Below are positions 1-8,105 of a stretch of 11,197 bases of DNA, piece by piece. This DNA is from Deltaproteobacteria bacterium (GTDB lineage Bacteria; Myxococcota_A; Polyangia; HGW-17). The DNA lies in NCBI GenBank assembly GCA_003249585.1, contig QKIM01000015.1:1-11197 (forward strand), read 5' to 3'. Within the stretch, counting starts at the first letter, position 1; each line of letters begins with the position of its first letter. Made by a program: the position numbers and the translations under genes. Below the pieces are notes generated by a model. It made no database searches. It worked only from the letters and a program-made list of their open reading frames with translations, and had not been told where the DNA came from.

Positions 1-483
1 GACGGTGATCTCCATGATCCCCGTGTAGAGCTCCTCGATCTTCTTGGGATCCTCCCCCTTGTAGTCCTCGACCTTGATCCCCATGGCGTCGGCCCGAAGG
101 CGCAGGTTCACGTCCATGGTGACGAAGCGGGTCTCGATCTGGCTAATCTCGGCGATGTGCTTGGCTGTCGCCAGGATAGCGTTATCGAGAAGGCGCTGCT
201 CCGCCTCAAAGGGGACTTCGAGGGTTTCAGTCCTGGCATACTTCACGTGGAGCCGCCCCTTGCCCTCCCCAAGGGAGACCCCCTCGAAGAGCGACCCGGT
301 CTGTCTCAGGGCCTCGATCTTCCGGATGACCTCCCTGGCGCTCTTCCCGCGCTGGCTGAGCTCCTTCTTGAACTTGTCGAGCTCGTCGAAGACATAGATG
401 GGTATGTAGACGTCGTTGGCGCGAAACGCAAAGATGGCGTCGGGGTCATGGAGGAGGACGTTGGTGTCGAGTACATAGTTCAT
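1..483 (-). CDS. PhoH2/YlaK-type protein, N-terminal PIN domain (partial)
   Basis: The first 161 codons of a minus-strand gene that leaves the window at its left edge; the start ATG is at 483-481 and is preceded by an AAGGAG-type ribosome binding site. The protein begins MNYVLDTNVLLHDP, the classic opening of PIN-domain ribonucleases. The acidic positions that hold the catalytic metal are visible: Asp6, Glu34 in FDELDKF, Asp100 in LLDNAIL and Asp124 in VTMDVNLR. The stretch after residue 133 (ADAMGIKVEDYKG) resembles the linker of YlaK/PhoH2 proteins, in which a PIN RNase is fused to a C-terminal PhoH-type ATPase. That ATPase half is not visible here, so a stand-alone PIN protein remains possible. 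It would be cytoplasmic and act on RNA. There is no antitoxin-like small gene beside it, which argues against a VapC toxin. It is transcribed divergently from the lipoprotein operon. Confidence 0.85.
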   Translation of the reverse strand, partial: MNYVLDTNVLLHDPDAIFAFRANDVYIPIYVFDELDKFKKELSQRGKSAREVIRKIEALRQTGSLFEGVSLGEGKGRLHVKYARTETLEVPFEAEQRLLDNAILATAKHIAEISQIETRFVTMDVNLRLRADAMGIKVEDYKGEDPKKIEELYTGIMEITV

Positions 484-568
484 GAAGGTGCAACTCCTTG
501 TCCGGGAAGGATCCGCGAACAAAATGAGGGCGGTGGATCCCGGAATCCGGGGGACAATCAAGCAACTT

Positions 569-596
569 ACTATAATATATCGGTGCCGAGTTACAA
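569..596 (-). promoter_or_regulatory. Candidate sigma70-type promoter for the PIN/PhoH gene
   Basis: On the minus strand, TTGTAA (596-591) and TATAGT (574-569) are separated by 16 nt. They match the -35 and -10 consensus at 4/6 and 5/6 positions. The start would lie near 561, giving a leader of roughly 80 nt before the ATG at 483. The site sits in the only strongly AT-rich patch of this intergenic region. Confidence 0.5.
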
Positions 597-692
597 TACC
601 CCAAAGGTAAAAGTCCACGCACTCCCCGGCGTCGACAGGCACATCCCGTTGGAAATCCACGGATTCCCCAAGTGGGCTTTTCGCCTTTTCTG

Positions 693-721
693 TTGAAACT
701 CCCCCCGCCTGGTGATAGATT
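693..721 (+). promoter_or_regulatory. Candidate promoter of the five-gene lipoprotein operon
   Basis: TTGAAA (693-698, 5/6 match to the -35 box) is followed after 17 nt by TAGATT (716-721, 4/6). A TG one base upstream of the -10 box (713-714) gives an extended -10. Transcription would start near 728, only about 16 nt before the ATG at 744. The leader would then hold little more than the Shine-Dalgarno sequence AAAGGA (729-734). Confidence 0.5.
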
Positions 722-743
722 TTCCCCGAAAGGATCGGTGACC

Positions 744-1088
744 ATGGGACGATTTCCTCTCGTACTTCTCGGCGCGATGGCTGCCCTGAGCCTCCTCCCC
801 GCCTGCAAGGAGAAGGTCGACTGCAAGAAGATGCAGTCGAGGCTCACGACCTGCATGCACGACAATTATGTGGCCCTCAACAAGGCCGGACGCGACCTAA
901 AGGATCCGCGGTTCAAGAAAGACGCCAACGACGTCGCGGCCAGATACACGAAACTGATAGACAAACACTATTTCGACGTGTGTGAGTCCATCGGCGGACG
1001 CGAGCGCCGGGCCAAGAAGGTCAACACCTGTCTCTCCCAGGCCTCCTGCTCCGACGTCCACGCCTGCCTCAAAGAGGTCTTCAAATAG
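744..1088 (+). CDS. Cysteine-rich lipoprotein, tandem paralogue A
   Basis: 114 residues. I chose the ATG at 744 rather than the upstream in-frame ATG at 672 because it has an AAAGGA site nine bases before it and because the protein then opens with a proper lipoprotein signal peptide (hydrophobic residues 4-18, lipobox LPAC with Cys21). The mature protein is short, basic and probably helical. It has six further cysteines at 27, 37, 80, 96, 102 and 108. The same cysteine spacing recurs in the next gene, so the two are paralogues from a local duplication. The residue after the lipid cysteine is Lys, not the Asp that retains lipoproteins in the inner membrane in E. coli. I do not recognise the family; the function is unknown. 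It is first in a tight operon. Confidence 0.82.
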   Translation: MGRFPLVLLGAMAALSLLPACKEKVDCKKMQSRLTTCMHDNYVALNKAGRDLKDPRFKKDANDVAARYTKLIDKHYFDVCESIGGRERRAKKVNTCLSQASCSDVHACLKEVFK

Positions 1089-1091
1089 ACC

Positions 1092-1391
1092 ATGGTCCGC
1101 ATCCTGTGGGCGTTGCCGCTGCTCCTTCTCTCCTGCTCCCAAAAAATCGACTGCGCCGAATTCACCGGGCGACTCACTGACTGCGGGCCGGAATTCCGGT
1201 CCCGTCTCGCACCCGACAGACCCTGGAATCCAAAGCGGTACAATGAACTCCTCACGGAAAAACTCGCTCCAGCCTGCCGAAACAGGGGAGGAAAGGTGGG
1301 GGACGCCGGTAAGATCGGCCGCTGTCTCAGACACAAAACCTGTGGTGACTTCGTCACCTGCATCCTGACCCAGCGAGGAGCATCCAAGTGA
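1092..1391 (+). CDS. Cysteine-rich lipoprotein, tandem paralogue B
   Basis: 99 residues, starting three bases after the stop of paralogue A. The hydrophobic stretch at 4-14 and the lipobox LLSC (Cys15, then Ser) mark a lipoprotein. Cysteines lie at 15, 21, 31, 62, 78, 84 and 90. The intervals equal those of paralogue A except for the central one, which is 12 residues shorter. Shared residues include K-[IV]-DC after the lipid cysteine, RLT-x-C, a GG after the fourth cysteine, and CL-x4-C-x-D near the end. Six conserved cysteines besides the lipidated one suggest three disulfide bonds in the periplasm or at the outer membrane. The only Shine-Dalgarno-like site (GAGG, 1074-1077) is distant, so translation probably depends on the upstream gene. 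No known family is recognised. Confidence 0.8.
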   Translation: MVRILWALPLLLLSCSQKIDCAEFTGRLTDCGPEFRSRLAPDRPWNPKRYNELLTEKLAPACRNRGGKVGDAGKIGRCLRHKTCGDFVTCILTQRGASK

Positions 1392-3124
1392 CCGGCACCC
1401 CCGAACCGCAGCCCGTCCCAGATTTCCGGAGGATCACCCTGAAAAAGGTCCTCTTCATCGCCCTCCCCGTCGTGGCCACCTTCATCATGAGTGTGGGCGT
1501 CTTCATCTCCCGCGCCAACATCAGCGGATGGATCCGCGTCTACGGTATACCGAGGTCCGTCCCCGGCGCTCCCGGCGTGTTCCGCGTCATGGCCAGAAAG
1601 GGCAAGCTCTCCAAACCCGTCAAGACCATGTCGGTCAGGGTGTACCTCGAGCACGGCGAGAACGACTTCCTCATCGGAAAGACCACCTCCATGTGGCCGA
1701 AGATGCTGGCCATGGACGTCCCCGTCACCTACCCCCCCATCGCGAAGGGCACCTACAAGGTACGCTTCGAGTTCTCCTCGGACATGGGAGACGAATCGTG
1801 GAAGATCCCGGTGACCCTGGACGCCACCGGCCGCGACCTCAAGGAGCTCTATGAAGACGAGGCCGGCCAGGAGGGGTCCAACTACGAGACCATGATCTCC
1901 TCCTCGGGCACCGCGGACCCCGACGGCGTCATCGTCTCGCTGCACCCCACCAACGCCCGCGGCTTCAAGAAGCGCAGCCGGGACATTCTCTTCCTCAAGG
2001 CCCAGACCGCCGAAGGGAAACCCGTCCGTGTCAAGGCCAAGTTGACCATCGCCACGGGGATCGTGCGCCTCCCCGAGAACGCGGACTGCCTCCCCTTCAT
2101 GGCCGCCCGGGAGCGGGAGAAGTGCATGGTGGAGTACAAAGACGGCGAAGAGCTCCCCTTCGAGCTCTCCACGGACAGCCTCGGTCTGGACTCCATGTCC
2201 CTGTACCCCATGTCCCACGGCGTCTCCTTCAAGATCAAGTACCAGCACCTCAAGGACAACGGCCACTGGTCCGTGGAGCGGACCACCGAGTTTGACGTGG
2301 GGAGCATCGAGGACGACGCCTTCATCGGTTTTCTGCCCAGGATCCTCCCCCCTGACCAGCGCTTTGAACTCAAGGTGAAAGGGCTGGGCAAGGGTCCCCT
2401 CTATCTCTCCACCTACAGCAACACGAGCTGGGTGCGGTCACAGTTCGTCGGGCTGGAGAACTATTTCGGCAGCACCATCATCGACACCCACGGCCTCAAG
2501 GGATACTACAAACTCCAGTACGGTCTCTCCTATCTCCCCCTGGTCAACGCCACGGCCAACACCTCCCTGTGGGTGCACCCCCATTTCAACGATCCCAAAA
2601 TCATGGACGAGGCCCTGGGGATGGTAACCAGGGTAAAGGGGCTCGACAAGCACACCAAGAGCTATGTCGACTACCTGCGCAAACACGGGCTCGCCTGGAA
2701 GACGGGCTACAAGGTAAAGGCCGATCTGCACTTCCTCGCCGGGTTCCTGGACAAGTACCACTACGCTAACGAGCTGCTGCTCAACACCAAGCACAAGCGG
2801 GAGTCCTCCCTCAACCGCATCAAGCGCAACGGCCAGATCGCCGTCTTCATGCTCATGGCGCTCTCGGGCGTCGGGCTCATAGCCGTGATCTTCATCGCCG
2901 TCTTCCTGTTCATCCGGCGGCGGCAGGCCTCCATCAACACTATCTCCAGCATGCTCGATCAGGAGGGCGTGGAGGAGAACTTCTTCAAAGACCTCTCGAG
3001 CCAGTCCGACGAGGTGGACTCCCGGCGGCAGGCCATCGCCTTCGGGTTCATCGTCGCGGTCATCGTCGGGTTCATCATCGTCGCCTCCATCTGGCTCATG
3101 CTCCACATCAAATGGGAGATGTAA
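1388..3124 (+). CDS. Membrane protein with large extracytoplasmic beta-rich domain
   Basis: 578 residues. It starts at GTG 1388, overlapping the previous stop by four bases (GTGA), with AGGAG at 1376-1380 as ribosome binding site. Three membrane segments can be predicted at about 21-40, 484-509 and 550-571. Between the first two lies a ~440-residue extracytoplasmic part. Residues ~48-145 and ~180-305 look like beta-sandwich modules reminiscent of alpha2-macroglobulin MG domains or Ig-like folds (phrases such as GTYKVRFEFS and AEGKPVRVKAKL). Residues ~400-480 are helical and basic and may form a stalk. The cytoplasmic loop 510-549 is charged. Only two cysteines, 234 and 246, are present. I do not recognise a named family; the macroglobulin comparison is an inference from sequence texture. 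Its position between two lipoproteins and two cytoplasmic proteins fits a role linking the two sides of the inner membrane. Confidence 0.82.
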   Translation: MTGTPEPQPVPDFRRITLKKVLFIALPVVATFIMSVGVFISRANISGWIRVYGIPRSVPGAPGVFRVMARKGKLSKPVKTMSVRVYLEHGENDFLIGKTTSMWPKMLAMDVPVTYPPIAKGTYKVRFEFSSDMGDESWKIPVTLDATGRDLKELYEDEAGQEGSNYETMISSSGTADPDGVIVSLHPTNARGFKKRSRDILFLKAQTAEGKPVRVKAKLTIATGIVRLPENADCLPFMAAREREKCMVEYKDGEELPFELSTDSLGLDSMSLYPMSHGVSFKIKYQHLKDNGHWSVERTTEFDVGSIEDDAFIGFLPRILPPDQRFELKVKGLGKGPLYLSTYSNTSWVRSQFVGLENYFGSTIIDTHGLKGYYKLQYGLSYLPLVNATANTSLWVHPHFNDPKIMDEALGMVTRVKGLDKHTKSYVDYLRKHGLAWKTGYKVKADLHFLAGFLDKYHYANELLLNTKHKRESSLNRIKRNGQIAVFMLMALSGVGLIAVIFIAVFLFIRRRQASINTISSMLDQEGVEENFFKDLSSQSDEVDSRRQAIAFGFIVAVIVGFIIVASIWLMLHIKWEM

Positions 3125-4156
3125 ATGCGCGCAATGATTCTCGCCGCCGGTTACGGCACCCGTCTTGGGATCCTCAGTGAGCAGCGACCCAAACCCATGC
3201 TGCCCGTGGGGAACGTCCCCCTCATCGTCCACGCCCTGGAGCTCCTGAAGCGGGCGGGCATCACCGAGGTGGCCATCAACACCCATCACCGGGGTGACCA
3301 CCTCACCGAGTACCTCGGCGACGGGAGCGCCTTCGGCGTCGAGCTCTTCTGGTCCCACGAGGAGGGAGACATCCTCGGTACCGGGGGAGGCGTGAAGAAG
3401 ATTCGGGATTTCCTCGGCGACGAGCCCGCCGTGATCTGCAACGGAAAGATCGTCACCACCGTGGATCTCGGTGAGGTGATCGCCTTCCACCGCGCCCTCG
3501 GCGCCCTGGGCACCATGGTCCTGAAGCCCGATCCCGATGCAGGCCGATGGGGGTCCATCGGTGCCTCCTCAGACGGACGCCTCGCGTCCATCCTGGGCAA
3601 AAACGCCCGGGGCGAAGAGGTCCCCGCGGCCCCCACCATGTTCACGGGGATCTCCGTCGTGGAGCCTGCCTTCATCGACACCCTCCCCGAGGGACCCTCC
3701 TGCATGGTGCGGCAGGGATGGAAGCCCCTCTTCGCCGCCGGACGACCCCTGGGGGGCTTCGTCATGGGCGCCGACGACTACTGGTGGGAACACTCCACAC
3801 CCGCACGCTACCTCGAGGGAAACCGGAACCTCTTCACCCGGGACCTCCTGGGCCGCCTGCCCGCCCCCATCCCGTCCGGGACCCTGCCCCCGCAGATCAC
3901 CGTCGAACCGGGAACTTTCACGCTCCTCGATCACCACGTAACCGCCGGGGAAAAGGTCACCTTCGGCGGCATGGTCGTCGTGGGGGATCACGTCTCCATC
4001 GATCCGGGCGTCTCCCTGCGGGACTGTATCGTGTGGCCGGGCACCACCGTCACCGAGTCCGCCGAACACGCCGTGATCACCCCTCGGGGCACGCTGGTCG
4101 TGGAGACCGAAGCCTCGGGAGGCTTCACGGGACCGGCCCTCAAAAACCGTCCATGA
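3125..4156 (+). CDS. Sugar nucleotidyltransferase-like protein with altered metal sites
   Basis: 343 residues; the ATG follows the previous stop directly, with GGGAG at 3114-3118. The N-terminal half is a clear NTP-transferase fold. The nucleotide-binding signature lies at residues 5-25 (LAAGYGTRL and, at 21-27, RPKPMLP) and GTGGG at 85-89. Enzymes of this family make NDP-sugars such as GDP-mannose, dTDP-glucose or UDP-MurNAc from sugar-1-phosphate. Two positions that normally carry metal-binding aspartates differ: the usual NGD reads NGK (Lys108), and the usual W-x-D-x-GTP reads WWEHSTP (Glu222). The C-terminal part (about 257-330) has hexapeptide-like repeats of a left-handed beta-helix, as in mannose-1-phosphate guanylyltransferases. 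It may be inactive, regulatory, or use altered chemistry. No sugar-pathway partner gene is adjacent, so the substrate cannot be inferred. Confidence 0.88.
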   Translation: MRAMILAAGYGTRLGILSEQRPKPMLPVGNVPLIVHALELLKRAGITEVAINTHHRGDHLTEYLGDGSAFGVELFWSHEEGDILGTGGGVKKIRDFLGDEPAVICNGKIVTTVDLGEVIAFHRALGALGTMVLKPDPDAGRWGSIGASSDGRLASILGKNARGEEVPAAPTMFTGISVVEPAFIDTLPEGPSCMVRQGWKPLFAAGRPLGGFVMGADDYWWEHSTPARYLEGNRNLFTRDLLGRLPAPIPSGTLPPQITVEPGTFTLLDHHVTAGEKVTFGGMVVVGDHVSIDPGVSLRDCIVWPGTTVTESAEHAVITPRGTLVVETEASGGFTGPALKNRP

Positions 4157-4821
4157 TCCGTTTCGTCATCACCCTCCTCACACCTCCCGCGCCCAATCCC
4201 CCGGGGTGGACCCTCTACGGACAGGAGATCTTCCTGGGCGGCGCGCCGCAGTGCAGTCTCGTCTTCCCCTTCGCCGAGAAGCCCGAGCCTTGGGCCCATC
4301 TGTACGCCATCACCGACGAGCTCCTGGGAGAACGCCTGGGAGAGGCGCCCCTCGTGACCATGGACGGGAAGCACCTTCAGACCAGCGTCGCGGTCACCCT
4401 GCCTCGAGACTTCACGCTCACCATAGGCCGTCACCTCCTGGGCGTGCGCTGGGAGCCGGCAGATCTCCCCAGGGAACGTGCGACGGATCTCTTGGCCCTG
4501 CACCGCACAAGATCCCTCGTCACCTGGGACGGGGAACACCCCGGCGCCCTGCTCATGCCCCACTTCGGAGAGCTGCTCATGGGACGCGGCGAAGAATGTC
4601 ATCTGCGTCTGGGGCGTCAGACCGTGAGCCGGCGCCATGCCTCTCTCGTCCTCACGGGAGGGGTCGCCTCTCTCGTGCCCCGGGGAGGAACGACCCTTGT
4701 GGAGGGAGATCTCCTCACCGGGCCCCGAAGACTCTCTGCGGACACCACCTTCACACTCGGGGATCTCCCCCTCTCGATCACCTGCCGTCCCCCTGGACCG
4801 GACCCCCGGGAGAGGGCCTAA
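4153..4821 (+). CDS. FHA-domain protein, probable degenerate second FHA fold
   Basis: 222 residues, start ATG overlapping the previous stop (ATGA), so it is probably translated by coupling; no good Shine-Dalgarno sequence is seen. Residues ~138-208 are an FHA domain, a reader of phosphothreonine peptides. Gly-Arg lies at 144-145 and the phosphate-binding pattern VSRRHA at 158-163 (Ser159, His162). The Asn normally found in the following S-x-N-G turn is absent; the sequence there is GGTTLVEG. Residues ~21-100 show the same order of features (IFLGGAPQC, a DG turn at 71-72, LTIGRHLLGV) without the binding residues, so this half may be a degenerate FHA fold. No signal peptide or membrane segment is present; it is likely cytoplasmic. 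A Ser/Thr kinase partner is expected for such a reader but none is in the window. Confidence 0.82.
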   Translation: MIRFVITLLTPPAPNPPGWTLYGQEIFLGGAPQCSLVFPFAEKPEPWAHLYAITDELLGERLGEAPLVTMDGKHLQTSVAVTLPRDFTLTIGRHLLGVRWEPADLPRERATDLLALHRTRSLVTWDGEHPGALLMPHFGELLMGRGEECHLRLGRQTVSRRHASLVLTGGVASLVPRGGTTLVEGDLLTGPRRLSADTTFTLGDLPLSITCRPPGPDPRERA

Positions 4822-4991
4822 AGGCTCCGAATATTCTAGGGTTCATATTGACAGAAGGGGAACCTTGTGGTTTACCGTAGTCTCCCCGGATGGTATCACG
4901 GGGCGCTTTGGTCCACCCCGGGAAGTCTCGGACCCCTGGAATATTTCACCCTGCGGGATGGTTGCCCCTGGGGCGCGACGATGGAAATCAG
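4822..4991 (+). promoter_or_regulatory. Leader/promoter region upstream of lolD-bamA
   Basis: 170 nt without a credible gene. It holds two overlapping promoter-like elements. One is a perfect TTGACA at 4848-4853, with only a 3/6 -10 match (TTTACC, 4871-4876) at 17 nt. The other is GGAAC (4859-4863), 16 nt before GTCT (4880-4883), which resembles an extracytoplasmic-function (ECF) sigma promoter. Just downstream is a strong hairpin (4884-4903). Either element would place a transcription start about 100 nt before lolD. Confidence 0.4.
4884..4903 (+). other. Hairpin in the lolD leader
   Basis: CCCCG-GAT, loop GGT, then ATC, one bulged A and CGGGG, giving an eight-pair stem. No T-run follows, so it is not a convincing intrinsic terminator. 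If transcription starts at the ECF-like element, this hairpin would sit at the very 5' end of the message. Confidence 0.45.
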
Positions 4992-5702
<711 letters not shown>

Positions 5703-8105
5703 TCTCCTCTGGGTGGTGCTGTGCGCCCTCGTGGCCGTCGTCCCCGGCGCGGCCCACGCGAAGATCATCGATGATCTCCCCAAGGACGGCAAGTGGCGCC
5801 CCAAGGTCCTCAAGATCCTCGTCAAGGGAAACCGCCTCTCTGAAGCCGTCGCCATCCTCAACGCCATAGGCACCAAAGCCAACAGCTACCTCAGCCCGAC
5901 CCAGCTGGGACAGGACATTCGCACTCTCTGGAAACTCAATAAATACAGTGACATCCAAATAACATACGAAGACGTTGACGGTGGCATCATCCTCACCATC
6001 CACGTCACCGAGAAACCGTCCATCAAGTCCATCGTCGTCCACGGCAACAAGAAGCTGGACCTCGAGACCATCAACAAGGTGGTCACCATCAAGCCCAGCG
6101 CCATCCTCAACGAGGCGGCGGCCAAGGACAACGCCGTCAAGATCACCCAGCGCTATCAGGAGGACGGCTTCTATCTGGCCAAGGTCACCATGAAGCTCAA
6201 GCACCTCAAGAAGAACCAGGTCGAGGTGCACTATTACGTCAAGGAAGGCCCCCGGGTGAAGGTCGGTGGAATCTCCTTCTCGGGCAACCGTCACTTCTCC
6301 TCGGGCAAGATGCGCAGCTTCATGGCCACGCGCAAGCCCGGCGTCTTCGCCTTCCTCAGCGAGACCAACGGCGTCTTCAAGGAGTCGGACCTCAAGATCG
6401 ACATCCTCAAGATCCGGTCCCTCTATCTGGACCACGGGTTCGTCAAGGCCAAGGTCGGCCCGGCGGAGATCGAGTTCTCCTCGGCCCAGAACAAGGTCTA
6501 CATCCACATCCCCATCGACGAGGGCAAGCGGTACAAGATCAGCTCCATCAAGGTCAGCGGCACACTCCTGGGCCCCGATGACGTCCAGAAGAAGATCGCC
6601 GCCGGCGACAAGAAGGCCAAGGCTGACCTGATCAAGAAGCACTACGGTCTCGTCAAGTCCAAGGCCGGCGCCTGGTTCAACCGCACCCGCCTGGCGACGG
6701 ATCTCAAGCGCCTCACCACCTACTACAAGGACATGGGGTACGCCTACGCCAACGTGATCCCCCTCTCCCCCATCGACGAGAAGAATCTCAGCGTCGCGGT
6801 GGACTTCCGCATCAAGCCCAATAAAAAGGTCTACATCGAGCGCATCGAGATCTCGGGGAACCACAAGACCCGGGACAAGGTCCTCAGGCGCGAGATGATC
6901 ATCAGCGAGGGTGACCTCTACTCCGTCACCCGGATCAACGTGTCCAAGGCGAGGATCAACCGCCTGGGCTACTACACCAGCGTGAAGATCAAGCAGGAGA
7001 AGGGCACCCGGGACGACCAGATCATCCTCAAGATCATCGTGGTGGAGCGCTCCACGGGGACCTTCAACGTGGGGTTCGGGTTCTCCACGGTCGAGAACTT
7101 CCTGCTCCAGGCCCAGGTCACCCAGCAGAACTTCCTGGGCCGCGGGCAGACCCTCGTGCTCCAGGGCGCCATGTCCTCCCTGAGGCAGTTCTTCACTCTG
7201 CGCTTTATCGAACCCAACTTCCTGGATACCAAATGGTATTTCGCCTTCTCGCTGTACAACTCCATGTACGCCTTCGAGAGCTTCAACCGTGAGACCTACG
7301 GCGGCAGCCTCACCTGGGGCTACAACCTCACGCCCTTCTGGCGCATCTTCCTCACCTACAAACTCGAGGATGTCAGCATCAACACCTCCTCCAAGGGCGT
7401 ACTGCTGGGCAGCGGCTCGAGGCTGACCATCCCCTCCACGGCCTACGTGGCCAACCTCTTCAAGGACGGCATCACCTCCTCGGTGAAGGCCGCCATCTCC
7501 TGGGACCGCCGGAACAACCGCCTCTTCCCCACCAAGGGATGGCTTGCCGGCGCCTCCGTCGAGGTCGCCCGTCCGGAGTTCGGATCTCAGAACATCTTCA
7601 ACCGGTACCGCGCGTACTCCCGCATCTACTATCCCCTCTTCGGTCCCTTCGTGGGCAAGTTCAACGCTGAAGCGGGCCTCATCACCTCCACCGAGGAATC
7701 TGGAGTCCCCATCTTCGAGCGGTTCTTCATCGGCGGCATCAACACCGTCCGCGGCTTCAGGCCCTATTCCCTCGGCCCGGTCATCCAGGTGCCCGTCAGC
7801 CCCGATCCCTCGGCCCAGCTCTTCTCCTTCCGCAAGGGTGGCGACAAGACCCTCATCTTCAACTGGGAGATCGAGTTCGACCTGCTCAAGGCCATGATGG
7901 TCAAGGGTGTCTTCTTCGTCGACGCAGGGAACGCCTTCGACGACAACGAGGGGTACTCCCTGAGCAAGCTGCGCACCTCCTGGGGCTTCGGGATCCGCTG
8001 GTACACCTTCCTCGGGATCCTGCGGTTCGAGTGGGGGCTCCCCTTCAATCCCCAGCCTGGAGAAGACTCCATCGTCTTCGAATTCAACATCGGGAACTCC
8101 TTCTG

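Larger units (their letters stand above)
484..743. other. Divergent intergenic region
   Basis: 260 nt between the PIN/PhoH-type gene and the first lipoprotein gene, the longest non-coding stretch in the window. It is locally AT-rich (around 565-600), unlike its surroundings. It contains one promoter candidate for each direction (annotated separately). It also has a short perfect hairpin CCCGG-aat-CCGGG at 539-551, and two GGATCC copies that would form a weak stem in the leader of the minus-strand gene. I see no credible small ORF and no known RNA in it. Confidence 0.6.

Noticed and set aside
1..483. VapC-type toxin of a toxin-antitoxin pair
   Set aside because: The PIN protein has a YlaK-like continuation and no small antitoxin gene upstream; the adjacent sequence is a divergent promoter region.
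571..576. Perfect TATAAT on the plus strand
   Set aside because: The sequence 17 nt upstream is C/G-only with no -35 likeness. The minus-strand pair using the same AT patch scores better, and the plus-strand operon has a better candidate at 693-721.
672..743. Earlier start for the first lipoprotein
   Set aside because: It would put 24 residues before the signal peptide and has no ribosome site; the start at 744 has one and gives a normal lipobox distance.
968..2266. A 432-codon open frame on the minus strand
   Set aside because: It lies antisense to the second lipoprotein and the membrane-protein gene, has a low-complexity, Gly/Val/Asp-rich composition typical of mirrored GC-rich codons, and shows no family motif. 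The plus-strand genes have signal peptides and tight operon spacing.
3547..4152. Upstream extension of the FHA gene frame into the nucleotidyltransferase gene
   Set aside because: The extension is Arg/Pro/His-rich out-of-frame sequence with no domain. ATG 4153 gives the normal ATGA overlap.
8031..8105. Earlier start for the lipidated OmpH-like gene within bamA
   Set aside because: It would bury the hydrophobic signal 25 residues in; ATG 8106 gives a regular short lipoprotein signal.
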